Shown in pieces: positions 54,548 to 64,000 of a stretch of DNA of 64,000 nucleotides. This DNA is from Hemicordylus capensis (lineage: Eukaryota; Chordata; Lepidosauria; Squamata; Cordylidae). How positions within the stretch are numbered: position 1 is the first letter of the stretch; each line of letters opens with the position of its first letter. The translations under genes were made by a program, and so were the position numbers. The notes under the pieces are model-generated. The model made no database searches. It had not been told where the DNA came from and saw only the letters and a list, made by a program, of their open reading frames with translations. Location of the stretch: positions 30,722,501-30,786,500 of the forward strand of contig NC_069659.1 of NCBI RefSeq assembly GCF_027244095.1, given 5' to 3'.

Positions 54548-55137
54548 AGGATGTGTACAAAGCGTTTTGGCACCTCTATTTTGAGGCACCGAAATGCTTC
54601 AAGCTGCCACAGCTGAATCATTTTGGCAGGGGTGAGTGGGTCACTTTAACAGGAGGAAGGCAGGTCTTACCTGCCCCTCCATTGCTCCCCACCCCAGTGC
54701 AGCACTGTTTATATTAAGCAGCCACACTGTCTGTTTTGAAAAGCCATGCCACCTGGCTGCTCCTTGTTTGGGAACAGAAAGTTCTCTGTTCCCAGCATTC
54801 CGTGGGTGGCGGCGGCAATGGGACATTTACTGGCATCTGCACATGTGCGGATGCCATCTTGAGTGGTCAGCATGGTGTTGCTGACCACTCAAGATGGTGT
54901 CTGCACATGTGCAGACGCCATTTACATGCCGACACCACCCATGGGCTGCTGGGAAAAGGGAACTTCCTGTTCCCAAACAAGAAGCAGCCACATGATGTGG
55001 CTTTTCAAAGCAGACAACGCGGCTTCTTAATAGGAAAGCGTCACGCTGGCAAGTAGGGCATGGCAGAGGAGCAACAGAGGGGAAGGTTAAGACCTGCCTT
55101 CCTCCTCTTAAAATGACCACTCCCTCCACCACCACCC
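54548..55137. mobile_element. Foldback element, palindromic, right end incomplete
   Basis: Inverted arms meet at a 6-bp loop near 54874 (CTTGAGTGGTCAGCA / TGCTGACCACTCAAG). Arm words AGGAGGAAGGCAGGTCTTA and TAAGACCTGCCTTCCTCCT lie 54650-54670 and 55088-55107. The left end TAAGGATGTGTAC belongs to the TAGGGATGTGCA family. The matching right terminus is missing. Confidence 0.75.
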
Positions 55138-55564
55138 CTAAATGCACAGCCCCACTAGATTTCTTGTATGTCTGAATGCATGGAACCTCTGTCCCATTCA
55201 AAAAGTGACCTGAGGTTTCCCTCCCCAAACTCCCGTTTGAACCCTTGCTGCTCCGACTTGAGGTTTGTGTTTAGCAGCATTATGTCCGACTACTGAACTG
55301 GAGGCAGCCTTATCCAAGACCAGAGTTGAGGGAAGGTCCTCCCTCTCTCCATTCCAATTCGCTGTTGCAGCTGTCCTTCATGAGAAGGAAGAATCCCCGG
55401 CAGCCAGTTCACCCATCTGGGCAGCGAGTTCCCCATCCTCTTTGCTGTCTCCCTGACTACAGTTCAGGTCCTGGCAGTTACGTCCAAATGCAGACAGGTG
55501 CGCTGGGGGTGGGGGGGGAGCCACGGGTCCATTGGACCCTCAGTTCTGTGCTATGTGTGAATGC

Positions 55565-55960
55565 AGCCTAGATCTAGCTTCAGAAACATAGCAGAAGAAT
55601 ATAAGAATAGATGGGCCAAGAATTTTGGCTAGATCACACTTTGGAACCAGCAAATACATTTAGAATGCAAATGAAAGTGAATGGATCCTTTATTATCTTG
55701 AATAAACATTGCGTCTTACCAATTGCTAAGCAACTTGATAGACTCCTGTAAACAGTTCAGAATTTCTGAGAATGTGGGCTGTTTCTTTTCCAGTGTCCAA
55801 AGCGGAGCACGTCCAAGGCATTTCTGTTATCTCTGTTAGAATTGCTACAATAAAGGCCAAGAAAACGCCTTTAATGTGTGCCTTGGCTCTGTGAGCCTTG
55901 ATTTGTTTTTTCTAAATAGAAACTGCAGCCCACAGTGCCAAGGCATGCACTAAAAGTCTT
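55565..55960 (-). pseudogene. Relic of a fifth VMO1 unit (upstream part only)
   Basis: TCTAGCTTCAGAAACATAGC and AGAAGAATA correspond to the sequence just upstream of VMO1-D exon 1 (TGCTTGCAGAAACATAGTGG, AAGAATAAC). CCAGTGTCCAAAGCGGAGCA matches the CAGGGTCCACAGCAAAGCC region at 53988. The exon 1 position is lost; the 54548-55137 element and unrelated sequence lie where it should be. Confidence 0.45.
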
Positions 55961-57129
55961 GCCTTGGCCCTTTTCATAGCTCGTCTAATTTGGGTGCAGT
56001 GGGGGTGCACATTCAAATGAGGTCCTTGCTGTAGCTTTAACTGTTTGCCTCTACCATGGCTCTGAGCTATGTTGTGACAGAAGGAGAATCCAGCCAATGT
56101 GTGCTAGGCAACCGTTGCCAGGGAGTGTGTGGAATGGGATGAGGGCCCTTGAAAATAGTGGGGGAAGAAGGTTGGGGAAGAAGAACCGAACAGGAATTGG
56201 TTTCAGGTGTGAGGAGCTGGGATTTTGGTGGGTTCTCAAAGCATAAAGAAGGTCCTCTTCGCGGTGTCCAAACCATCAGCCCTCAGACCAGCAAGGGTCA
56301 GAACAGCTATGAGGAGCAGGCAGGAGCCTTGAGCGACTTTAGCAGCTGCAGCAAGTCTGAAACTGCTGCCCTATACCATCGGAGGGGGGGCATAAAGTGT
56401 GCACGTGCAAGTACTGGACTGTAGACAAAGGGATGGTGTCATCATCTTCAAAGTGTGGGGAAAGGGCAACGTTGCCAAATATAAGCCTCAGAATATAAAG
56501 AGAAATTGTTGTTCCAACCAAGCAATTGATTCTAGATTCTCTTACTTCATCTCAAATTCCCTCTAAAAGAATACATGGCTTTCCCTGGTCACAACTGGCA
56601 CCTCTCACAACTGCTATTTACCCCTGAAGGGGAGTTTCTGAGCAAAACTAGAGTGGATGAAATGTTCCCTTAGCCTTATAAAGTCTGTGTTTACACCACT
56701 GCTAAATAGATTAACAAATCTTTTGATTCCCAGAAACAGGTGAGAGTTGCCTTTCCGGTGAAGAGTCAGTCTGCATCAGGAGTTACGTAAATTGCAAGCA
56801 ACGGAAGCCTCCTTTGTTGTGGTGTTTGTGCTCTTAACTGCTCCACGTCTCATCATTTGCATTGAATATCTGCCTCCAAAGGGCTGCCCTATCAAACGCT
56901 AAGCATTTACCAAGTGTATGGCGGGGGGTAGGTTTAGGGGAGTACAGTTCTTGCTTTGGGTGTATTAGGTCCCAATCCAAAATATCTGAAAAGCCCATAC
57001 AACACAGGGAGAAAAGGATTATACTAGAGAACAGTGGGGGGCGGGGGGAGGTTAGACACCTGATTGAAATCCTCAGCATGGTGAGCTAATTGAGGGAAGG
57101 CTTTTAGAGTGGAAATCTCTGAGTGAATT
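55961..57129. other. Intergenic, no gene seen
   Basis: Only short, unmatched open frames and no recognised repeat or splice-supported exon. Confidence 0.4.
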
Positions 57130-57560
57130 AACAGAAACATGTTCCCTTCCATGCAGTAGCATAGAGAGGCCAGCGGCAGCCCCAGTTCTGCCCGCCGCCA
57201 TCAGCCCCCTTAGCCATGCCCCCTGCGTCCGACCTCAGATGCAGGGTGTGTGGTTTTGCTTGCAAATGAGGCTGCGTGTCCCATTTGCAAGCAAAATCCA
57301 GCCAGCGCTGCATTCGTGGCGCAACTACATTCAAGGCACTGCCTTAAAGAGCTGCTCCTGGCCATGCTGCAAATGCAGTGCTGGTCGGATTTTGCTCACA
57401 AATGGGACATGCAGCCCCATTTGCAAGCAGAACCACACACCCTGCATCTGACGTCAGGCACAGGGGGCGTGGCTGGGACACGAGGCGCAGCCCCTGACAA
57501 TGGTGGCTCTGGTTCTTTGAACCCGTTCACGCTATCATGGCTCCACCCCAGCTTCCATGG
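57130..57560. mobile_element. Foldback element, partly inverted
   Basis: GATGCAGGGTGTGTGGTT and TGCTTGCAAATG near 57237-57270 recur inverted near 57412-57450 (CATTTGCAAGCA, ACCACACACCCTGCATC). Outer flanks also share inverted GCCCC(C)TG words. Termini and target duplication were not resolved. Confidence 0.6.
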
Positions 57561-57862
57561 CGTTTCTACTCCCCCATAAGTCCGCCCTAAAGTGATTGCA
57601 GCTGCAGCAGAAAGTGCAGATACTTCTGATGGTGCCAGCATGGCAATCAGTCTTCTGTCGTGTGGCTTTGTCATCAAACCTTAGATTACTTATGATGTCC
57701 TCAAATCAAACCATCTAAGCTGCATCATGGCACAGAAGAAGGAAGGCCCCAAATGTACTACAGTGCCCTGACTGGTATGAAACACACCAGCCAGGACTAG
57801 CAGGTCAAGATACGCTTTCAGTTCAGTTAGGTCAAGGTCCTTCCCTTCCATCAGAACTTTGG

Positions 57863-57990
57863 AAGCTGCTGCCTATTGAGTCAGGCCATAGGTCCATCTA
57901 GAGCAACATTGTTGACTCTGGCTGGTGGTAACTCTCCAGGACTTCAGGCAGTGTTTGTATTTACCATGGTCCTCCCACCTCTCTCTCATA
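57863..57990 (-). repeat. SINE body fragment
   Basis: GAAGCTGCTGCCTATTGAGT, CAGGCCATAGGTCCATCTAG and CTCCAGGACTTCAGGCAG: worn reverse of the shared SINE body. 57991-59100 holds no recognised feature. Confidence 0.6.
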
Positions 57991-59100
57991 TTGCAGGGGA
58001 GGGAGTTGCTTCACTCGCTACCTGCTGGACTAAACTTCTCTTGTTCTGGCCTCTCACTGGAGGACAAAGGACCCACCTCAGCACTGTTCACCTCATCACC
58101 AATCTATGCATCCCTAAACACCTCTGTTTCACCCGCACATCCCTTCAAAGGCCTTCCACTTCCTCCTCCATTTCGTGTCTCCATCCCTGTCCTTTCCTGA
58201 TGAATCTCCTTACCCACTCTTATCTTGCTCTTTCCCAAGCCTAGCTCCTCACTTTCTTCTGGGGCAGTCTCAGGTGTCAGAAAACCCACCTCATCACCAT
58301 TGTGCATGCCGGCTGCTACACCAGCATCTGCTGGCCTCTGCTGTTGCCCAGCTTCCTCCCATCGCTTGAACAGCATCATTCACTCTGACCAGGCCTTTGA
58401 GGCATGTCACGACCCTGCACCACTCCTATGTCTCCTGATGTTGCTTCCCCCTTTCTGGTGTGAGGGAGTGATGGTGTCTCTGTTTGTTCCACACGCTATC
58501 CCTGTGTGCTCACAGAAGATGTACACATTGGGCCAGTGATGCACTGGTTTTAGACAACTTTTTGTCATTTCTGCTTGTTCTATAACCCATTATCTTCACT
58601 GGCAGGTGAGTGAGGTTCAGCAGACTGCTCAGTGCCACACATCCCACCTCTACATCTTCTCATTTTATCCACCTGGAACCAATCTCCAGTCTCACCACCC
58701 ACCCACCCCCAATTTCCGGGCTGTATCCCACCAGGAGGAATGGAGAAAGACCAGAGACATACTGTGAATGTCTGAGCCACTGAAGCCAGGCTTACTGGAG
58801 CTGACACATTGTGGTTGCTGCTGTTATGATCCTTTTGGCTTTATTCTGCAGGCAAAAATCCCTTGCTTCTGTAAGGTCAGATTCTTCTTCTGAATTAACT
58901 TGTTCCAAATACTAGGTCTAACATTGTGAGAGGGCTGGTTTCATCTTTCTGAACTCAGGAGCAGAGAATTATGCAGTCTCTCAGACTATTTTTCAGACAC
59001 TATGGTCTTTCAAGGTCAATTGAGCTTGCAAAGGCAAGCAAAACTGAAGTTTCCAAAGAGAAACAGGGTGTTTTCTGTCATTCCAAATGGCTTTAAATGG

Positions 59101-59320
59101 CCATGGGATAGAAATCACCCCAACATAGAAAGTCCATTCATTTCCAGGGTGATTTTTCTCCCAATTGACTTATAATGGGAATGGATAGAAACCACCCCAC
59201 CATAGAAAGCACATTCATTTCTGGGGTGGTTTTCCTCCCAATTAACTTAACATGGGAATGGGAGAGATTCCACCCCATCATAGGGAGTCTATTTATTTGG
59301 GAGTAGTTTTCTACCCTGTG
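59101..59320. repeat. Three-copy ~77-bp tandem repeat
   Basis: Units start at about 59107, 59184 and 59262 (GATAGAAATCACCCC, GATAGAAACCACCCC, GAGAGATTCCACCCC). Each also holds the near-inverse GGGGTGGTTTTC. 59321-60087 shows nothing recognisable. Confidence 0.85.
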
Positions 59321-60087
59321 TCATATTTGTATTAATAATATAAATATCATAACTGGTGAGGGGCCATGATTATGGATGCCTCATGTGCCATAATCCAGGT
59401 AAGAGTTGGACAACAAGAGCATAGCTGGGAGTTCAGTGTTTTGCTTGTTTATGCAGCTTTACACAGCTGAGGCTGGAAAGCTACCCCAAAATCCAGATGA
59501 GGGTTAAATTGCCACTAAATTCATTTCAGTATTGGTCCCTGTTCAGGCACCAGTTCTGTAACCCTCTCCTATTTCACTCCAGAGACCAACACATGGTTAC
59601 ACCTGCACTGCAATTGGGCCCTTTACATTTTTCCCCTTCCTTCCCACTAGTGGTATTCTCCAGGCTAGCTGGGGTGGCCATTTTTATTCCCACATAGTGC
59701 CCCAGATGTAATGTTTCTCTGGAGTGACAAAATGGTGGTCCAGTTGCCATGTGCTGAAAGCTGCCAGTACTCATTACCAGCTAAGCCCACCATAGCCAAC
59801 CCATGACACTGAGGGAAAAATCACTGCAGGGGCCCGCTAGCTCTCCTGCTGCCTGATAAACCACCCAGGGCCCATCCACAGGAAGGGCACCATCAGAAGA
59901 TACTTTGCATACAATCCTCTAAACTTGGAGTCCTATTCACAGGCCACAATAAACAGTAAGCAATTCTCTCAGGATAATCCAGGATGGAAAAAAGAAAGAA
60001 ACTTCAGCAATGACTAACAGTTCCTTCACTTGAGGGTGTCTGGCAAGAAAGTTTTATCTCCAGTGAGCAACTGTAAAAATAACCACA

Positions 60088-61015
60088 AAATTCATAGAAT
60101 CATAGAGTTGGAGGAATCTTAGAGGCCATCAATCTAGTCTGCTGCTCAGTACAGGAAATCTAGAGCTAGGGAGCATCACCAACAGATGGCTGTCCAAACG
60201 CTCCTTGAAGCCCTCCTGTGAGGATGAGCCCATTTACCCCCAGTTATTGGGTTCCATTATCAAACAGCTCTTGCAGTTCAGAAGTTTCTCCTAATGTTCT
60301 ACCAAAATCTGCCCGCCTGTAACGAAAGCTCATTAGATCTAGTCCTGCCCTTTGCAGAATCAAAAGAAAAGAGTTGTGGTATGCAAGGACAAGGCAGTGG
60401 AATGGAATCAGGAATATTAATAGTTAATTGAAATTGGTAGTATTAAGTGGAACAGCAGGGAAATGCTTGACTAACAAGCAGAAGGTTGATGGTTCTAATC
60501 CCCACTGGTACTATATCAGGCAGCAGTGATATAGGAAGGTGCTGAAAGGCATCGTCTCTGCGTGAGAGGAAGCAATGGTAAACCCCTCCTGTATCCTACC
60601 AAAGAAAACCACAGGACTCTTTGGGCTCCAGGAGTCAAAATCAACTTTACAGCACACTTTACCTTTACCTTTACAGAGAGGCAAATACAGACTGCTTTTC
60701 AGTACTCGTGCTGCTATTTGTTAGCCCCACCTCCAGGACAGGAATACAAATAACCAAAGCCTCATTCAAAAGTTGGCCAGGATCAAGGAATGGGTTAACC
60801 AAAAACACCACACCCTTTGGGCAGCAGAGAACAAGTCTTTGCTTTCGTCTAGGTTCAGGTATTGGAAGAGTGTTATCATCTCCCTGCTCAGTCTTCCCCA
60901 GGTTAAACATGTCCAGTTCGTCCAATCTTTGTGCTTGTTTTCCAGACCCCTGATAATCTTTGTTGCCTTCCTCTGAAACCCATTCCACTACCTCCTTCTT
61001 AAAATGCAGAATAAA
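60088..61015 (-). mobile_element. CR1 relic split by a ~450-bp insertion with a Sauria SINE
   Basis: Left piece 60088-60359 starts TTCATAGAATCATAGAGTTG, a CR1 3' UTR hallmark. Right piece 60812-61015 has CAGAGAACAAGTCTTTGC and CTCTGAAACCCATTCCA. The insert (60360-60811) is flanked by CCCTTTG on both sides and contains the SINE at 60445-60680. Confidence 0.78.
60445..60680 (+). repeat. Sauria-type SINE
   Basis: GCTTGACTAACAAGCAGAAG, GTTCTAATCCCC, GTGATATAGGAAGGTGCTGA and a BovB-like tail (CCAGGAGTCAAAATCAAC) ending in ACTTTACCTTTACC. Confidence 0.88.
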
Positions 61016-61209
61016 ATAGAACTATTTCTGCTCATGCATGTTCCCTCTGTTGCTTTCTGGCCTTCCAGTCTGCGCCATGAACATGGAAGTCAAATTTCAA
61101 GCCTCTGCATCCAGAGACAGCAGGAGAGGCTACATTGCCAGATACAGCAACCCTGGGACAGCTATACCAGTGGTAGTGGGTAATCGATGAAGTTATGGCA
61201 TTCGTAGGC

Positions 61210-63830
61210 CAGTGGATCATTATAGGGGAAAGGAATTCAGAAATTTAATTGCTATCGCCGCTTCCAGCAGGCCTACCACCTCTTTGACCTTGGATAGCAA
61301 TGCTAACCACCCACAGAACCTCACCTTATTACTCTGTAATGCCAGGGCAGTTCACAATAAATCTGAGGTAATGCACGACTTGATCATGGATGAAGGAGCT
61401 GACTTGGTATGTATCACAGAGACCTGGTCAGGAGAGGCTAGTGGTCCTGTTTGGTCCCAGCTTCTCCCAGAGGGTTACTCCATGGTGGAGCAGGTAAGAG
61501 GACGTGGGCGGGGAGGTGAGGTGGTCTATAAGTATACCATCTCCCTTACCAGGATCCCTGTTTAGGATTTGGTCTATAATGAATGTGTGTACCTAAGACT
61601 AGGGACCAGGGATAAACTGGGACTTTTGCTGATGTACCAATCATCCCACTGCCCATTGGAGTCCCTAATTGAGCTGACGGACGTGGTTGCTGAGTGGTCC
61701 AGGTTGGTAGTGGGGGGGGGGACTTCAATGTTCATTTTGGGACTGGGTTGTCGGGAGTGGCTCAAGAGTTCATAGCAGCCATGACAACTGTGGGCCTTTT
61801 CCAGTTGGTCTTTGGACCAACACATGATGCTGGTCACACACTCAATTTGGTCTTTTGCTCTGATCAGGATGGTGTTCTGTGGGTGGGGACCCCTGTCATC
61901 TCCCCATTGTCATGGACCCTAACCATTTGGTTAAGGTAGAACTTACAGCCTCTACTCACCTCTACAGGGGTGAAGGACCTATTAAATTGGTCTGCCCGAG
62001 GAGTTTATTGGATCCAATAGGATTCCAAGAAGCCTTAGAAGGGTTTAGGATTGTTGGGGGTGGGCTTCAATGTTCTCCACTTGCGCTCTAGTCATCTACC
62101 TCACCACTTCACCTCTCCACCACCACCAACCTGCTAGTGATTCTGTTGATGTTCTGGTGCAAACATGGAATGACGAACTCACTAGAGTAGTTGACACAAT
62201 TGCTCCTAAGCATCCTTTCCAACTTGCTTTAAAGACAGCCCTGTGGTATTCGGATGAACTACGGGAGCTGAAATGGCAAGGTAGACAACTAGAGAGCAAG
62301 TGGAGAAAGACTCCGCATGAGTCTGATTGGGTACAAAACAAAGCACATCTGAAGATCTATGGCAGTGTGGGTGGCAAAGAAGCAGTTATTTTCTGTCCGC
62401 ATTGCTTCTGCAAACTCACACCCAGCTGAGTTGTCTATGGTTGTTAGGGAATTAGTATGTAACCCTTCCCCCTTGAATTTAAACTTGGATCCATTGGTTA
62501 CTCACTGTGACATTTTTAACAACTTCTTTGAGGATAAAATCTATCACATTCGGGTCAAGCTGGATTCCACAGTTACTGCAGAGTCTATTGTGGATGTGTC
62601 CAGCAACTCCTCTTGTGGGATTAGATTGGATCATTTTCAGTTTGTGACTCCTGAGGAAGTGGACAAACTGCTTCAGACTGTGCGCCCTACAACCTGTTCT
62701 CTTGACCCTTGCCCAACTTGGCTTATTTAATCTGATAATCATATTATCAGGGAGGGTCTGGTAAATATTATAAATGCTTCTCTGAGGGATGGCAGGGTTC
62801 CTCTTTGTCTTAAGAAGGCTATTATTAGACCACTTTTGAAGAAACCTGCATTGGATCCCTCAGAGTTAGCTAATTACAGACATGTTTCTAACCTGCCATG
62901 GTTGGGCAAGATGATTGAGCGGGTGGTGGCCTCTCAGCTCCAAGCAGTTTTGGATGATACAGATTATCTAGACCCATTTAAAACTGGCTTTCATGTGGGC
63001 TATGGGATTAAGACTACCTTGGTCGACCTGATGGATGATCTCCAACTGGCTATCAACAGAGGGAGTATGATTCTGCTGATCTTTTTGGATCACTCTGCAG
63101 CTTTTGATACCATCAACCATGGTATCCTTCTGGACGGCCTGAGGGAGGTGGGATTGGGGGCACTGTTTTACAGTGGTTCTGCTCCTACTTCTCTGGCAGA
63201 TTCCAGATGGTGCCGCTTGGAGGCTATTGCTCTGCCAAACAAGAACTGAAGTATGGAGGTTCCACAAGCCTCCATATTGTCTCCAATGCTCTTTAACATC
63301 TACATGAAACCACTGGGAGAGATCATCAGGAGCTTTGGTGCTGGGTGTTACCAATATGCTGATGACACCCAGATTTACTTCTCCATCTCTACCCTTGAAG
63401 AAATGGCATATCTTCCCTAATGCCTGCCTGGAAGCAGTAATCGGCTGGATGAGGGATAACAAACTGAGGTTGAATCCAAATAAGATGGAGGTACTGACTT
63501 TGGGGGTCTGGAAGCAGTAATGGGCTGGATGAGGGATAACAAACTGAGGTTGAATCCAAATAAGATGTAGGTACTGACTGTGGGGGCTCAGGACCTGAGA
63601 GATGGTTTAGATCTGCCTGCTCTGGATGGGGTTACACTCTCCCTGAAAGATCAGGTACATAGCTTGCGAGTGCTCCTGGACCAAAAGCTCTTCCTGGTTT
63701 CTCAGGTTGAGGTGGTGGCCAGGAAAGCTTTTTATCAGCTTCAGCTGATACATCAGCTACATCCATTTCTTGAGGTGAATCCAGACCCCTCAAGCTGGAT
63801 ACTGATGAGGGCCCAACACCCAATGAACTG
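61210..63830 (+). mobile_element. L2-like LINE, endonuclease to RT
   Basis: Reads an AP-endonuclease start (NLTLLLCNARAVHNKSEV, ADLVCITETWSG), then the middle region and reverse transcriptase (NYRHVSNLPWLGKMIERVVA, FLDHSAAFDTINHGILLDGL, YQYADDTQIYFS, IGWMRDNKLRLNPNKMEV). Several stops and frame changes, including an 80-bp tandem duplication at 63428-63587, so it is inactive. The longest L2-like copy here. Confidence 0.9.
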
Positions 63831-64000
63831 AAACTGAATCCAAACATGATGGAGCTACTCATGGTAAGTGGTCATACTTCAAGGGACGTGATAGATCTTC
63901 CTGTTCTGGATGGGGTTGCACTCCCCCTGAAGAAACAGGTATGTGGCTTGTGAGTGCTTCTGGACTCAGGCCTCACTCTGGTTTCTCAGGTTGAGGCTAT
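63831..64000 (+). repeat. Second L2-like LINE piece, running off the window
   Basis: CTTCCTGTTCTGGATGGGGT and CCCCTGAAGAAACAGGTATG repeat, with changes, the text already seen at 63607-63660. The RT tail is therefore present twice. Either a second insertion or an internal duplication. Confidence 0.6.

Noticed and set aside
1-64000. LTR retrotransposons, endogenous retroviruses or other capsid-bearing elements
   Set aside because: No LTR pairs, gag/pol/env-like frames or primer-binding sites were seen by eye; all RT traces fit CR1, L2-like, another LINE or Penelope types.
1-64000. CRISPR arrays or prokaryotic operons
   Set aside because: No regularly spaced short repeats with unique spacers; the content is vertebrate nuclear.

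Overview
The window is vertebrate nuclear DNA, most likely from a squamate reptile (lizard). The evidence is the repeat content: BovB-tailed Sauria-type SINEs, CR1 and L2-like LINEs, MIR/CORE-like SINEs, many hAT-type foldback elements with 8-bp target duplications, a Penelope-like element and a Helitron, with almost no coding DNA between them. No bacterial-style operons, CRISPR arrays or functional RNA genes were found. All comparisons were made by eye.

The only host genes I can support are tandem copies of VMO1 (vitelline membrane outer layer protein 1), all on the minus strand. Three look intact, and each has three coding exons totalling 188 codons: VMO1-A (exons 7469-7639, 3448-3545, 1168-1465), VMO1-B (26843-27013, 24936-25033, 23833-24130) and VMO1-D (53569-53739, 49557-49660, 48339-48630). 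Between B and D lies a solitary but open exon 1 (VMO1-C, 38973-39143) with a GC instead of GT donor and no exon 2 or 3 nearby. A fifth unit survives only as upstream sequence near 55.6-55.9 kb. A and B lie in a segmental duplication (about 0.87-11.07 kb and 23.54-31.99 kb), so each later insertion can be placed against the empty site in the other copy.

Region by region: 0-11 kb, L2 fragment, VMO1-A and its upstream block, with a 2.4-kb CR1 in intron 1. 11-19 kb, CR1, SINEs, hAT elements and LINE fragments. 19.07-21.78 kb, a 2.7-kb hAT-like element carrying a CpG-rich promoter-like segment and what looks like a first coding exon, plus a nested foldback element and a 96-nt-arm hairpin. 23.5-32 kb, VMO1-B block. 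32-38 kb, Penelope-like fragment, Helitron inside an L2 fragment, CR1 and SINEs. 38-41 kb, orphan exon C and its upstream block. 42-48 kb, SINEs, a GC-rich stretch, LINE fragments, foldback element. 48.3-54.5 kb, VMO1-D, whose first intron holds a three-deep nest (hAT in a 5S-derived SINE in a CR1). 54.5-61 kb, foldback elements, a minisatellite, CR1 with a Sauria SINE. 61.2-64 kb, an L2-like LINE running off the window.

The VMO1 copies encode small secreted beta-prism proteins. In birds the family member is a structural protein of the outer layer of the egg vitelline membrane; in mammals the protein is found in secretions such as tears. Tandem amplification with divergence fits a reproductive or secretory protein family, but expression cannot be read from the sequence. 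Only D keeps a clear TATA box at the expected place.
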